A DNA stretch of 64,000 nucleotides from Magnetospirillum sp. (GTDB lineage Bacteria; Pseudomonadota; Alphaproteobacteria; Rhodospirillales; Magnetospirillaceae), in contig JANQAI010000008.1 in the NCBI GenBank assembly GCA_024707145.1, positions 496,001 to 560,000 of the forward strand, written 5' to 3'. Shown here piece by piece: positions 1-12,233 of this stretch. The position numbers were made by a program, and so were the translations under genes. The stretch's first letter is position 1. Each line of letters opens with the position of its first letter. The notes under the pieces were generated by a model. It ran no database searches. It worked only from the letters and a program-made list of their open reading frames with translations, and was not told the origin of the DNA.

Positions 1-618
1 CATGCCGCGACCCCGACGGCGGCGGCCGGCACCGCCGCGCCGTCGCGCTTTCCCATGGGCCTACTGGCCGCCGCCTATTTCTGCGAGGGCCTGGGCTACA
101 TCGTCACCGGCACGTTCCTGGTGGCGGTGGTGCGGGCCACCCCCGGCCTGAACGCCTATGCCAACCTGTCCTGGGTGCTGGTGGGACTGGCGGCGCTGCC
201 CTCGGCCGCCGCGTGGTCGTTCCTGGCCGAGCGGCACGGCCATCTGCCCACGCTGGTGGCCGGCCATCTGGTCCAAGCGGTGGGCATCGCCCTGCCGGCA
301 CTGTCGGGCCACCCGGCGGCCGTGCTGCTGGGAGCCGTGCTGTATGGCGGCACCTTCCTCGGCGTCGTCGGCATGAGCCTGGCCTTCGCCCGCACCATCA
401 ATCCGGCCGGGGCGGCCCGCGTCATGGGCCTGCTGACGGCGGTGTTCGGCATCGGCCAGATCATCGGCCCGGTGCTGGCCGCCTGGCTGGCCGCCCGGGG
501 CGGCTGGAGCCCGGCCCTGCTGATGGCGGCGGGAGTCGTGTTCCTGGGGGCGCCGCTGCTGCTGGCGGGCAGAGCTCGTGCCCGCCGCGAGGTGGAACGC
601 CGTCTGGCTACTGGCTGA
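1..618 (+). CDS. MFS transporter, YbfB/YjiJ-like, 3' part only
   Basis: The reading frame is open from the first base of the window, so this is the C-terminal ~205 residues of a gene that begins upstream. It encodes about six hydrophobic helices separated by short basic loops (LAERHGH, ARTINP), typical of the second half of a major facilitator transporter. The GQIIGPVLAAWLAARGGWSPAL stretch fits YbfB/YjiJ-type MFS proteins. An internal ATG at 55 exists, but the hydrophobic frame continues upstream of it. Substrate cannot be inferred. The stop overlaps the end of the convergent DUF4359-like gene by 11 bases. Confidence 0.75.
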   Translation, partial: HAATPTAAAGTAAPSRFPMGLLAAAYFCEGLGYIVTGTFLVAVVRATPGLNAYANLSWVLVGLAALPSAAAWSFLAERHGHLPTLVAGHLVQAVGIALPALSGHPAAVLLGAVLYGGTFLGVVGMSLAFARTINPAGAARVMGLLTAVFGIGQIIGPVLAAWLAARGGWSPALLMAAGVVFLGAPLLLAGRARARREVERRLATG

Positions 619-895
619 TCACCATCACCCGGCCGAACACCCCCACCGTCTCCACCTCGCCGAGATGGGCGGTGGAATAGAGCAGGTGATCGTCGTAGGA
701 CACCGCCAGGGTGGCCAGGGACACCGCGCCGCCGCAGATGGCCTTGGCCAAACGGTTGTCCAGACAGCTTTCCTTGGCATGGACCACCATGGCGCGGGAA
801 TGGTCGGCCTCGCTCGGATTGGTCGCCGCCAGCACCGCCAGCACCGCCACCCCCGCAGGAACCATCACCTTGATCATGGATTCCGACCTCGCCAT
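608..895 (-). CDS. small exported DUF4359-like protein
   Basis: A 95-residue protein with an N-terminal hydrophobic segment (VMVPAGVAVLAVLAATNPS), followed by a short soluble domain ending in GEVETVGVFGRVMVIS. The NPS after the helix and the terminal GxF pattern resemble the DUF4359 family. Likely anchored in, or exported across, the inner membrane. An alternative start is the ATG at 877, which would shorten the n-region to the usual signal-peptide layout; an AGGTG lies just upstream of the 895 start. Function unknown. Confidence 0.6.
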   Translation of the reverse strand: MARSESMIKVMVPAGVAVLAVLAATNPSEADHSRAMVVHAKESCLDNRLAKAICGGAVSLATLAVSYDDHLLYSTAHLGEVETVGVFGRVMVISQ

Positions 896-960
896 AGGAA
901 CACCTGACGCATAGGTAGTGCGTGCGCCATCCGACAGCCAGTGTCAAAAAGGAGAGTGCC

Positions 961-1554
961 CTACATCTTTTTCCTGGAGCCGATTCTCGGCTCCTCGCCT
1001 TTGAGCAGGCGCAGGATGTTCGCCTTATGGCGAATGAAGCCCAGCACCGCCAGACCGGCGGCCATCAGGGCGGTTTCCGGCCCCCGCAGGAACCAGGCGT
1101 AGACCGGCGACAGGGCCAACGCCACCAGCGCCGACAGCGACGAGATGCGGAACAGGGCGGCCACCACCAGCCAGGTGGCGCAGGCGGCCAGGCCGACCGG
1201 CCAGGCGGCGGCCATCAGGGTACCCAGGGTGGTGGCGACACCCTTGCCGCCTTTGAACTTCAGCCAGACCGGGAAGTTGTGCCCCAGCACGGCGGCAAAG
1301 CCGGCCACCAGCATGGCGGTGTGCCCGAACAGCGCCCAGGCCAGCCCCACCGCAATGGCGCCCTTGCCGCCGTCCAGCAGCAGGGTGGCCAGGGCCAGCC
1401 CCTTGCGGCCGGTGCGCAGCACGTTGGTGGCGCCGATATTGCCGGAGCCGATCTGGCGGATGTCGCCCAGCCCGGCCATGCGGGTGAGCACCAGTCCGAA
1501 CGGAACCGACCCCAGCAGGTAGCCGCCGATGGCGGCGAGAACGAAGACGATCAT
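961..1554 (-). CDS. plsY: glycerol-3-phosphate acyltransferase PlsY
   Basis: 197-residue integral membrane enzyme that transfers an acyl group from acyl-phosphate to glycerol-3-phosphate, the first step of phospholipid synthesis. All three PlsY motifs are visible: IRQIGSGNIGATN near residue 30, KFKGGKGVATTLG near 95, and RHKANILRLL near 180. Five or so hydrophobic helices surround them. The ATG at 1554 gives the family's normal N-terminus (MIVFVLAAIGGYLLGSVPFG); longer upstream readings run into the inverted repeat at 1561-1654. It follows pyrC on the same strand, separated by that repeat. Confidence 0.95.
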   Translation of the reverse strand: MIVFVLAAIGGYLLGSVPFGLVLTRMAGLGDIRQIGSGNIGATNVLRTGRKGLALATLLLDGGKGAIAVGLAWALFGHTAMLVAGFAAVLGHNFPVWLKFKGGKGVATTLGTLMAAAWPVGLAACATWLVVAALFRISSLSALVALALSPVYAWFLRGPETALMAAGLAVLGFIRHKANILRLLKGEEPRIGSRKKM

Positions 1555-1560
1555 GCGAAG

Positions 1561-1654
1561 GCCCCCACCCCGGCCCTCCCCGCTGACGCGAGGGAGGGAG
1601 AAAGCCGGCGGGCTCCCTCCCCTGGCGAAGCCGGGGGAGGGCCGAGGTGGGGGC
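1561..1654. repeat. long imperfect palindrome between pyrC and plsY
   Basis: The arms GCCCCCACCCCGGCCCTCCC (from 1561) and its near-complement ending GGGCCGAGGTGGGGGC (to 1654) form a ~94-base snapback with internal GGGAGGGAG/CTCCCTCCC pairing. This is the layout of dispersed REP/MITE-like intergenic palindromes common in GC-rich alphaproteobacteria. It lies in the 107-base gap between two co-oriented genes and could act as a transcriptional brake or RNA stability element. No ORF is present in it. Confidence 0.7.
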
Positions 1655-1661
1655 AACGCCC

Positions 1662-2971
1662 TCAAACGTCACGGCAGAACACCGGACGGCCGTCCACCAC
1701 GGTGCGCACCACCTGGCCCTGCACCGGGCGGCCGTCGAAGGGCGAGTTCTTGGACTTGGAGCGGAACTGGTCAGGATTGACCACCCAGGCGCGGTCAGGA
1801 TCGAACAGTACCAGATCGGCGGCCGCGTCCACCTTGAGGCGCCCGGCCTTGAGGCCCAGCAGGTCGGCCGGGGCCGAGGTCACCAGCCTGAGCGCCTGCA
1901 ACAGGCCGAGATGGCCGTTGTGCACCAGTTCCAGGGTGACCGCCAGCAGGGTCTCCAGGCCGATACCGCCGAACTCGGCCTGTCCGAAGGTCTGGCGCTT
2001 GGAATCGGCATCCTGCGGCGCGTGGTCCGAGGCGATGACGTCGATGACGCCGTCCTTCAGCGCCTGCACCACCGCCTGGCGGTTGGCCTCGGTACGCAGC
2101 GGCGGCGACAGCTTGGCGAAGGTGCGGTAATCGCCCACCGCCAGCTCGTTGAGGGCGAAATAGGGCGGCGCGGTGTCGCAGGTGACGGCCAAGCCCCTGG
2201 CCTTGGCCTTGGCGATCACCGCCAGCCCCTCCGCCGTGCTGACATGGGCGGCGTGGTAGCGGCCGCCGGTCATCTCCACCAGACGGATGTCGCGCTCCAG
2301 CATGATCACCTCGGCCTGCTCGGGAATGCCCGTCAGGCCCATGCGGGTGGCGATCTCGCCGGCATTCATCACGCCGCCCGACGCCAGGCTGGGCTCCTCG
2401 GGATGCTGGACGATCAGGGTGCCGAAGGTGGCGGCGTAGGACAGCGCCCGGCGCATCACCTGGGCGTTGGCGATGGCGTTGGTACCGTCGGTGAAGGCCA
2501 GCGCGCCGGCTTCGGCCAGGAAGCCCATCTCGGACAGTTCCTTGCCTTCCAGCTTCTTGGTGGCGGCGGCATAGGGATAGACCTTGGCCAGCCCGTTCTT
2601 GCGGGCGCGACGGGCGACGAACTCCACCGTGGCGACCTCGTCGATCACCGGATCGGTGTTAGGCAGGCAGACCATGGAGGTGACGCCACCGGCCACCGCG
2701 GATTCGCCAGCGGATTTCAGCGTCTCCTTGTGCTCCTCGCCCGGTTCGCGCAGCTGCACGCGCATGTCCACCAAGCCGGGGGCCAGACAGAGGCCCCGGC
2801 AGTCCACCACGGCGATGCCGTCGGGGACGCCGCCCTGGAACAGGCCGGGGCCCACATCGGCGATGGCTTCGCCGTTGGTCAGCAGGGCGCCCCTGGAATC
2901 CAGGCCGGTGGCGGGATCGAGCAGGCGGGCGTTGACATAGGCCATCAGGCCGGCTTGGGTGCGATGCGGCA

Positions 2972-2972
<1 letters not shown>
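1662..2972 (-). CDS. pyrC: dihydroorotase-like protein, probably non-catalytic PyrC (PyrX type)
   Basis: 436-residue amidohydrolase-fold protein of the PyrC family: N-terminal beta sandwich (AYVNARLLDPATG), LAPGLVDM, GGVTSMVCLPNTDP, AAHVSTAEG, ASDHAPQD and a C-terminal ADLVLFDP. The start codon shares its A with the pyrB stop (TGATG at 2970-2974), so translation is coupled; MAYVN at 2945 is an alternative start. The metal-binding HxH of active dihydroorotases is replaced: the motif reads DMRVQLREPG, with Arg and Gln where both His are expected (codons 2754-2762). The usual HCED is HPEE. The later His (HVST) and Asp (SDHAP) remain. By analogy with inactive PyrC' of pseudomonads, it may serve as a structural partner of PyrB. 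Confidence 0.85.
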
Positions 2973-3922
<950 letters not shown>

Positions 3923-4036
3923 GGTGGGCGAACTATAGGGCCGGCCCGTTTCACCCGCAAGCGGCTGGCGCATGCGACGAAATGATCTGAATGATGACCC
4001 GCGCGCCCGTTATCCCTATGATGGACGGATCAGACC

Positions 4037-5071
4037 TTGATCGCAGGTACGGAAGTGTCCGTATGTCACGCCGTACTGCTTCACCGAGAGCGCAGAGACA
4101 ACAGAGCATTGGCGCAGTCATTCGAGAACGTACGGCTGGTGATCGCCGACCCCAATCCCTTGATCCGCACAGGATTGAAAGGGGCTCTTTTTTCGATTGG
4201 GTTCCGCACCATAATTGAAACTTCTAGTTTCATTAAGCTGCACGATCTTTTGGAACAGGATGCCATTGATCTTTTGATCACCTCCAGCGAGCTGGAGGAG
4301 AACGATACCGGCTTCCTGGTCAGCGAGATGCGCAACCAGCGCCTGGGGCCCAATCCCTTCGTGATCGTCATCACCCTGCTGGCCAATGCCGAACCCGATT
4401 ACGTCAAGCGCGTCATCGATTCGGGCGCCGACGACCTGCTGCTGACGCCGGTGCAGCCGGACCAACTGATCCTGCGCATCGAAAAGCTGACCCGCACCCG
4501 CAAGCCGTTCGTGGTCACCCACGACTATACCGGGCCCGACCGCCGCACCAAGGCGCGCGCCTTCATCACCCATTCGGCCCCCATGCTGGAGGTCCCCAAC
4601 CCGCTGAAGTTCCGCGCCGAATCCAGCACCCTGGACGGCACCCGGCTGAGCCGCATGGTGAACGAAAGCGCCATCACCCTGAACCGCCTTAAGATCGAGC
4701 GCTTCGCCGTACAGATCGACTGGCTGGTGACCCACATCCACGCCACCATCCGCGACGGCGTCACCGCCGATGCGGCTGCCCTGGCGCCCTATACCGGCAA
4801 GCTCAGCCTGGTGGCCACGGACATGATGCGGCGCATGCGCGGAACGCCCACCGAGGCCCATCTCGGCCTGGTGGACGATTTGTCCAACATCGCCAAGCGG
4901 CTGGAGATCGACCCGATGATGGTGCCGTTCGGCGAACTGGAGCGGCTGGCATCCCTGGCCAAGACCATCAGCCGGGCGCTGGGAAGCCCGCCGCCGTCGG
5001 TGAGCACCCCCACGCCGGCGCCCGCCTGTGCCCCACTGCCGCCCGACGGACCGGCGACGCGGACGGCCTGA
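4037..5071 (+). CDS. response-regulator-like protein with degenerate receiver domain
   Basis: 344 residues. Residues ~30-155 look like a CheY-type receiver ([41 protein letters not shown]), but the usual phospho-acceptor Asp is absent: the strand reads [13 protein letters not shown], with Ser at the acceptor position. The acidic pair near the N-terminus is only partly kept (ADPN). [10 protein letters not shown] linker, common in alphaproteobacterial regulators, precedes a helical C-terminal half ([19 protein letters not shown]) without a recognisable DNA-binding domain. The end is Pro/Ala rich. Start is uncertain: the region before residue 28 has little family character. It stands alone, divergent from pyrB. 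Confidence 0.6.
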   Translation: MIAGTEVSVCHAVLLHRERRDNRALAQSFENVRLVIADPNPLIRTGLKGALFSIGFRTIIETSSFIKLHDLLEQDAIDLLITSSELEENDTGFLVSEMRNQRLGPNPFVIVITLLANAEPDYVKRVIDSGADDLLLTPVQPDQLILRIEKLTRTRKPFVVTHDYTGPDRRTKARAFITHSAPMLEVPNPLKFRAESSTLDGTRLSRMVNESAITLNRLKIERFAVQIDWLVTHIHATIRDGVTADAAALAPYTGKLSLVATDMMRRMRGTPTEAHLGLVDDLSNIAKRLEIDPMMVPFGELERLASLAKTISRALGSPPPSVSTPTPAPACAPLPPDGPATRTA

Positions 5072-5076
5072 GCGAT

Positions 5077-7751
<2,675 letters not shown>

Positions 7752-7795
7752 CCGGACCCGATGGTGCGAGGAAACACGATGTGGGAGGTCCGGGC

Positions 7796-8926
7796 CTAGA
7801 GGGACGCCAGCAGGGACACCTGGTTGCCGGGATGGCGCTCCAGGCGGCCGGCCAGCTCCAGTTCGAGCAGGACCAGGGACACCACGGAAGCAGACAATTG
7901 GCATTCACGGATGAGCAAGTCAACCGTCACAGGAGATGGGCCCAGGCTTTCGACCACGATCGTCCGGGCGCGCGCCAACTCGGACTCGCTTGGCGGAACC
8001 ACCGGAGCGGCGCCGAATTCCTCGCGTTTTCCTTCCGCCAGCGGCCGGCGCAACAGGTCGCCCAGCACCGCCAGCACGTCATTGGCCGATTCGGTCAAGG
8101 CGGCGCCGTGGCGGATCAGATCGTTGGGGCCGGAAGCGCGGGGGTCGGCGGGGTGGCCGGGCACGGCGAACACCTCGCGCCCCTGCTCGGCGGCCAGGCG
8201 GGCGGTGATCAGCGAGCCGGATTTCAGGCTGGCCTCCATCACCACCACCCCCAGGGCCAGCCCCGAGACGATGCGGTTGCGGCGGGGAAAATGGCTGGCC
8301 TGGGGTTGGGTGCCGGGCGGCATCTCGGAGACGGCGCAGCCCATGGACAGGATGTGCTGGTACAGCCGCTCGTTCTCGGGCGGATAGATGGCGTCCACGC
8401 CGCCCGCCATCACCGCCACCGTGCCGGTGGTCAGCGCGCCTTCGTGAGCGGCGGTGTCGATGCCGCGCGCCAGCCCCGAGGCCACCACCAGCCCGGCGCG
8501 CCCCAGATCGGCAGCCATGCGCCGCGCCAAATTGCGCCCGTTGACCGAGGCGTTGCGGGCACCGACCATGGCAACCATGGATTTGCCCAGCAGCGACGCG
8601 TTGCCGCAGGCGTACAGGATGGGCGGGGCGTCATCGATGGCGGCCAGGGCGCGCGGGTAGCCCGGCTCGCACCAGGCCAACGCCGCCGCCCCCAGCTTGT
8701 CGGCGGCCTCCATCTCGGCCTCGGCCACCGCCTTGGGACAGACGACGATGGGCTTGGCCCGGCCGCCGCGCTTCGCCAGTTCCGGCAAGGCCGCCAGGGC
8801 AGCGGCGGCGGTGCGGTAGCGCTCCAGCAACCGTTGGAAGGTGCGAGGCCCGACGTTCTCGCTGCGGATCAGTCGCAGCCAGTCCAGTCGCTCGGAAGCC
8901 GAAAGCGTGCGCGTCTGTTCGTCCAT
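7796..8926 (-). CDS. dprA: DNA-processing protein DprA
   Basis: 376-residue Rossmann-like protein that binds single-stranded DNA and loads RecA during natural transformation. N-terminal helical SAM-like part (LDWLRLIRSENVGPRTFQRL), then the DprA/Smf core: MVGARNASVNGRNLARRMA, VVASGLARGIDTAAHEGAL, AVMAGGVDAIYPPEN, RNRIVSGLALGVVVMEA, SGSLITARLAAEQGREVFAVPG. A C-terminal winged-helix tail follows (VDLLIRECQLSASVVSLVLLELELAGRL). ATG 8926 (MDEQTRTLSASERLDWL) is preferred; ATG 8950 would add eight residues. 44 bases upstream of topA. Confidence 0.92.
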   Translation of the reverse strand: MDEQTRTLSASERLDWLRLIRSENVGPRTFQRLLERYRTAAAALAALPELAKRGGRAKPIVVCPKAVAEAEMEAADKLGAAALAWCEPGYPRALAAIDDAPPILYACGNASLLGKSMVAMVGARNASVNGRNLARRMAADLGRAGLVVASGLARGIDTAAHEGALTTGTVAVMAGGVDAIYPPENERLYQHILSMGCAVSEMPPGTQPQASHFPRRNRIVSGLALGVVVMEASLKSGSLITARLAAEQGREVFAVPGHPADPRASGPNDLIRHGAALTESANDVLAVLGDLLRRPLAEGKREEFGAAPVVPPSESELARARTIVVESLGPSPVTVDLLIRECQLSASVVSLVLLELELAGRLERHPGNQVSLLASL

Positions 8927-8958
8927 GACGAGCAGGGTGCGGGATTGCATGCAGCGCG

Positions 8959-9921
8959 TCAACCCGCTGCGTCGGCGACCAACCGCGTCCGCAACCAGCG
9001 GGCCGAAGCGGCATCGGGGCAGGGACCGGCAAATCGAAGAGCGTCGGCGGTGCGCAGGGTCACGGCCGGCAGCGTCTTCCTGAACCCGACCCACTGGCCG
9101 ACCTGCACACCCTGCACACTGGCCAGATCGACGCTCCAGCGCGAAGACCAACGGCCGAAGAAGCGCGTCTCGAACGCGACGCGACGGCCTTCCAGCCGCA
9201 GGCGCCGCCTGGGGGTGAAGGCGATCACGGTGCGCCCGCCCTGGAACTCGACGGCCAGGGTGGCCGGGGGTACCCCCGGCGCGGCGGCGACGACCAGCCG
9301 GCGCGCCACCTTATCCGCCAGCGGCAGGTCGAAGGCCGCGGCGGGATAGGCGACAAGGTCCTCGCCGGCCTCCAGCGCCGGCATGCGCAGAGCGGCGGCA
9401 TAACGGCCGACCGCCGCCGCCATATCCCGGTACGAACGCGCCCAGGCAAGCGGTACCACCTTCGCCCAGTCGGAATGGGTCAACAGGACGGCCCGGATGG
9501 CCCGCCGTCCTTCGCCGAACTGGGCCAGGATCACGCCGGAAAAGCTGGCCCAGGGCACGTCCATCTCCAGCGGGGCGAACACGGCATGGCTTTGGCGCAC
9601 CCGAACCCGTCCCTCCGCGATGGCGATGCGGCAGCGTCGCGTCCACAGGAACAACTGCGCCGCCGCCATCAGGCCGCCCAGGCCGCAGCACAGGGCCATC
9701 GCGACGGGGTCGAAGGGAAACTCGGCATCGAGGAAGGGCATCAACCCCAGCGCCGTGATCGCCAAGCCGCCGATCAGGCGGACCAGGGCGACGGCGGTCA
9801 CACGCGGCCTGATGATCCCCTCAAGCCGCGTGGGCTCGACGGCGAAGGTGGGGATGGATTCGGCCTCGGCATAGGGGCCGAAGGGAACGATGCGGCCCTT
9901 GCCGAGTGCCCCCTGGAACAT
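8959..9921 (-). CDS. membrane protein of unknown function
   Basis: 320 residues. Two adjacent transmembrane helices lie near residues 35-90 (RLIGGLAITALGLMPFLDAE, VAMALCCGLGGLMAAAQLFL), followed by a long cytoplasmic region with alternating beta-strand character. That region has two PH-like halves (CRIAIAEGRVRVRQSHAVFAPLEMDVPW; RRRLRLEGRRVAFETRFFGRWSSRWSVDL). I do not recognise the family with certainty. The PH-like halves and helices recall bacterial PH-domain membrane proteins. It starts 26 bases after the patatin gene's stop, so the two are probably cotranscribed. Confidence 0.65.
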   Translation of the reverse strand: MFQGALGKGRIVPFGPYAEAESIPTFAVEPTRLEGIIRPRVTAVALVRLIGGLAITALGLMPFLDAEFPFDPVAMALCCGLGGLMAAAQLFLWTRRCRIAIAEGRVRVRQSHAVFAPLEMDVPWASFSGVILAQFGEGRRAIRAVLLTHSDWAKVVPLAWARSYRDMAAAVGRYAAALRMPALEAGEDLVAYPAAAFDLPLADKVARRLVVAAAPGVPPATLAVEFQGGRTVIAFTPRRRLRLEGRRVAFETRFFGRWSSRWSVDLASVQGVQVGQWVGFRKTLPAVTLRTADALRFAGPCPDAASARWLRTRLVADAAG

Positions 9922-9947
9922 GAAACGCGCGAGAAGGGAACGCTCCC

Positions 9948-11057
9948 TCAGCACAGCGCCTCGCGCGCCAGGGTGCGGTCGCACAGGGCCTTGGTGTCCC
10001 ACGAGGATTGCTTGCCCAGCGCGGTCTCGATGCCGGGCCACAGGCGCTTGAACGCCGCGTGGCCGACGCCGCGCAGATAGTTGAGGAAATCCCACGACGG
10101 CGCATCCTTGGAATAGATGCCCAGGCTGGCCATTTCCCCGTCGGCGTGGATGCGATGCAGGTTGATGCGGCGGTAGCCGGAATCCGGGCGGATCTGGTCG
10201 GCGTCGATCAGCCGGTTGATGGTCTCGATGGCGTTGACCTCATGCACCAGGCTGGCCGAGAAGGTGATCTCGTTCAGCCGGTCCATGATCTGGCGGGCAC
10301 CGCGCGGCACGCCCTCGCGGTGCAGGGGATTCAGCGTCACCAGCAGCAGGTCGCCGCACTCGGCCTTGCGCAGGCAGTCGACCAGCGGGGTCAGCGGCGG
10401 GTTGCCCATATAGCCGCCGTCCCAATAGGTGCTGCCGGCGATGGTCACCGCCTGGAACGCGCTGGGGATGCAGGCCGAGGCCTTGAGCGCATCCGGCGAC
10501 ACCGCCCCGTCCACGAACAGCTGGCGCCGGCATTCCTCCACGTCGGTGGCGGCCACCATCAGCGCGGGCACGCCCGGCTGGGGCAGCGCCAGGATGGCGG
10601 GCAGTTCGGGGAGGACCTGCCGCAGCACGCTGTTCAGATAGTTGGTGATGCCCAGGTCGGCCGGCGCCACTCCGGTGGCGGCCACGTCGGCCCAGCGCGC
10701 CGCCGGGCTGTCGTCGATATTCCAGTCGGGCGACAGGCCGATGGCGGCGACGAAGGGATTGCCGCCCCAGAAGGCGGCGCGGGCGATCGATTCCCACAGC
10801 TCCTGCAGCTTGCCGCGAGCGGCCTCGGCCATGCGCCGGGAGCGCGCGGCGGCGGGGCCGGGCAGTGCCGCGCCCTCCTGCATGCCGTAGACCAGGGCGG
10901 TGGCGTTGAGCGCGCCAGCCGAGGCGCCACTGGCCCCCACCACCTCGATGGCGCCGCGCGCCATCTCGTCGAGCAACCCTTCCAGCACGCCCCAGGTGAA
11001 CGCCCCGTGGGCACCGCCGCCCTGCAGGGCCACGGCAATGCGATTCGGTCCAGCCAT
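9948..11057 (-). CDS. patatin-like phospholipase
   Basis: 369-residue Ser-Asp dyad acyl hydrolase. Oxyanion-hole loop ALQGGGAHGAFTWGVLEGLL at residues ~9-28, nucleophile elbow GASGASAGALNA (GxSxG) near 45, and the partner Asp in YWDGGYMGNPPLTPL near 210. The family hydrolyses lipid acyl chains at membranes. ATG 11057 (MAGPNRIAVAL) follows a GAGGGTGCG stretch; an AT-rich segment (TTGTTTTTCAACAC) upstream may hold the promoter. Downstream lies the PH-like membrane protein, suggesting a lipid or envelope role for the pair (inference). Confidence 0.9.
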   Translation of the reverse strand: MAGPNRIAVALQGGGAHGAFTWGVLEGLLDEMARGAIEVVGASGASAGALNATALVYGMQEGAALPGPAAARSRRMAEAARGKLQELWESIARAAFWGGNPFVAAIGLSPDWNIDDSPAARWADVAATGVAPADLGITNYLNSVLRQVLPELPAILALPQPGVPALMVAATDVEECRRQLFVDGAVSPDALKASACIPSAFQAVTIAGSTYWDGGYMGNPPLTPLVDCLRKAECGDLLLVTLNPLHREGVPRGARQIMDRLNEITFSASLVHEVNAIETINRLIDADQIRPDSGYRRINLHRIHADGEMASLGIYSKDAPSWDFLNYLRGVGHAAFKRLWPGIETALGKQSSWDTKALCDRTLAREALC

Positions 11058-11229
11058 CGCACCCTCCCGACAAATATTGTTTTTCAACACACTACGCCAA
11101 ATGCGTGTGGCGGGCAATCGCCGCCGCCGCGGCCCCCCACCAGTGCCTCGCCCGATGGACAAAGGCGCCCAGCCCTGTAATCTCTGGTGCGACGGGGCCG
11201 GGCGCCACAGCGATGAGGGGGACCACGAC

Positions 11230-11628
11230 ATGAGCAATAGCGGCAATGCCAATCCCGAACGGCGCACCTTCGCCAGGGGCACGGTGATCTTTCGCGAAGG
11301 CGACCGGGGGGCGGAGGCCTATCTGGTGCAGAAGGGGGCGGTGCGCATCTTCAAGACGGTGCACGGCAAGCGCGTCACCCTGGGCCAGTGCAAGCCGTTC
11401 CAGATTTTCGGCGAGATGGCGCTGCTGGACGACGCTCCCCGCATGGCCGCCGCCGAGGCGAGCGAGGAAACCACCGTGCTGGTGCTGTCCAAGGCCACCA
11501 TCCGCGACATGATGGACAGCGCCGCCCCCGGCCTGACAACCCTGATCCATTCGCTGATCGGCACCATGCGCACGATGGGCGACGACCTGGCTTCCGCACG
11601 GGCGCAAATCACCGAACTCGGGGGCTGA
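11230..11628 (+). CDS. small cyclic-nucleotide-binding-domain protein
   Basis: 132-residue protein made almost entirely of one cNMP-binding beta-roll: FARGTVIFREGDRGAEAYLVQKGAVRIFKT, FGEMALLDDAPRMAAAEA, then short helices (ATIRDMMDSAAPGLTTLIHSLIGTM). It lacks the C-terminal helix-turn-helix of Crp/Fnr regulators, so it is a stand-alone sensor or partner subunit. The phosphate-binding cassette carries a Pro-Arg pair at the usual place (DDAPRMA). Start ATG 11230 has a GAGGGGGA ribosome-binding site 9 bases upstream. Divergent from the patatin gene. Confidence 0.8.
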   Translation: MSNSGNANPERRTFARGTVIFREGDRGAEAYLVQKGAVRIFKTVHGKRVTLGQCKPFQIFGEMALLDDAPRMAAAEASEETTVLVLSKATIRDMMDSAAPGLTTLIHSLIGTMRTMGDDLASARAQITELGG

Positions 11629-11633
11629 GCCCC

Positions 11634-11922
11634 CTATTCCATGACGAAGGCCAGGCGGGGATCGGTGAACCGCACTGCCACCTCGATCACCTGATAGGTG
11701 GCGACACCCGCCCGGGCGAAGGGGTCGCCGGCCAGACGGGCCTCCAGGCTCGGCGTGCGACAGGCCGTGGGCGACAATGGCGCCGCCGGTGCGGGGCTGC
11801 TGCGGCCCCGAGGCCAGGAACACCCCGTCGTCATAGCAGGTCTTGAGCCAGGCGCGATGATCCGGCCCCAGGGCGTCGATCCGCTCGATCGGCGCGGTAT
11901 AGGTCAGCAGGACGATGAACAT
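11634..11922 (-). CDS. YciI family protein (one apparent frameshift)
   Basis: About 95 residues after bridging one break. The N-terminal part MFIVLLTYTAPIERIDALGP, DHRAWLKTCYDDGVFLASGPQQP is standard YciI, with the conserved His-Asp pair (DHRAWL). The rest (LEARLAGDPFARAGVATYQVIEV, FTDPRLAF) lies in another frame. The join is at 11746-11753, where GCCGAGCCTGGAG needs one C removed (GAGCTG) to give HAELEARLAGDPF. Stop at 11634 is only 6 bases from the convergent cNMP-binding gene. YciI proteins are small dehydrochlorinase-fold enzymes of mostly unknown substrate. Confidence 0.75.
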
Positions 11923-11932
11923 TTGCCGCAGG

Positions 11933-12160
11933 TTACTCTTTCTTGCTCTTGCCGGTATCGCCGGCGAACGGGGTCTGGCTGAGCGGCAGTTGCTCGCCCG
12001 CATCCACCTTCAGGGTCTTGGCGTATTGCTCGCGCCATTCGCGGTCGGTCTGGCCCGATTTCTTGCGCGCCTGCGCCTTCTTGACGCATTCGGCGATCAT
12101 CTTGTCCATGGCCGAAGGCTTCTTCGGCGGTGCGGGCTTTTTCGGCGTGGCCTTGGGCAT
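11933..12160 (-). CDS. small lysine-rich hypothetical protein
   Basis: 75 residues: a Lys/Pro/Ala-rich N-terminus (MPKATPKKPAPPKKPSAMDK), one helix (MIAECVKKAQARKKSGQTDREWREQYAKTL) and a charged tail ending GKSKKE. Start at ATG 12160 follows GGGGAGGACC. Ends 10 bases upstream of the YciI start, so the two are likely cotranscribed. No recognised domain; the basic character could indicate nucleic-acid binding, but that is only a guess. Confidence 0.6.
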   Translation of the reverse strand: MPKATPKKPAPPKKPSAMDKMIAECVKKAQARKKSGQTDREWREQYAKTLKVDAGEQLPLSQTPFAGDTGKSKKE

Positions 12161-12233
12161 GGGTCCTCCCCGGTGCTGACGCAGACAGATTGATCCCCTT
12201 GCGCCCGCCCTGTCCACCCAGTCTTATGGAGGG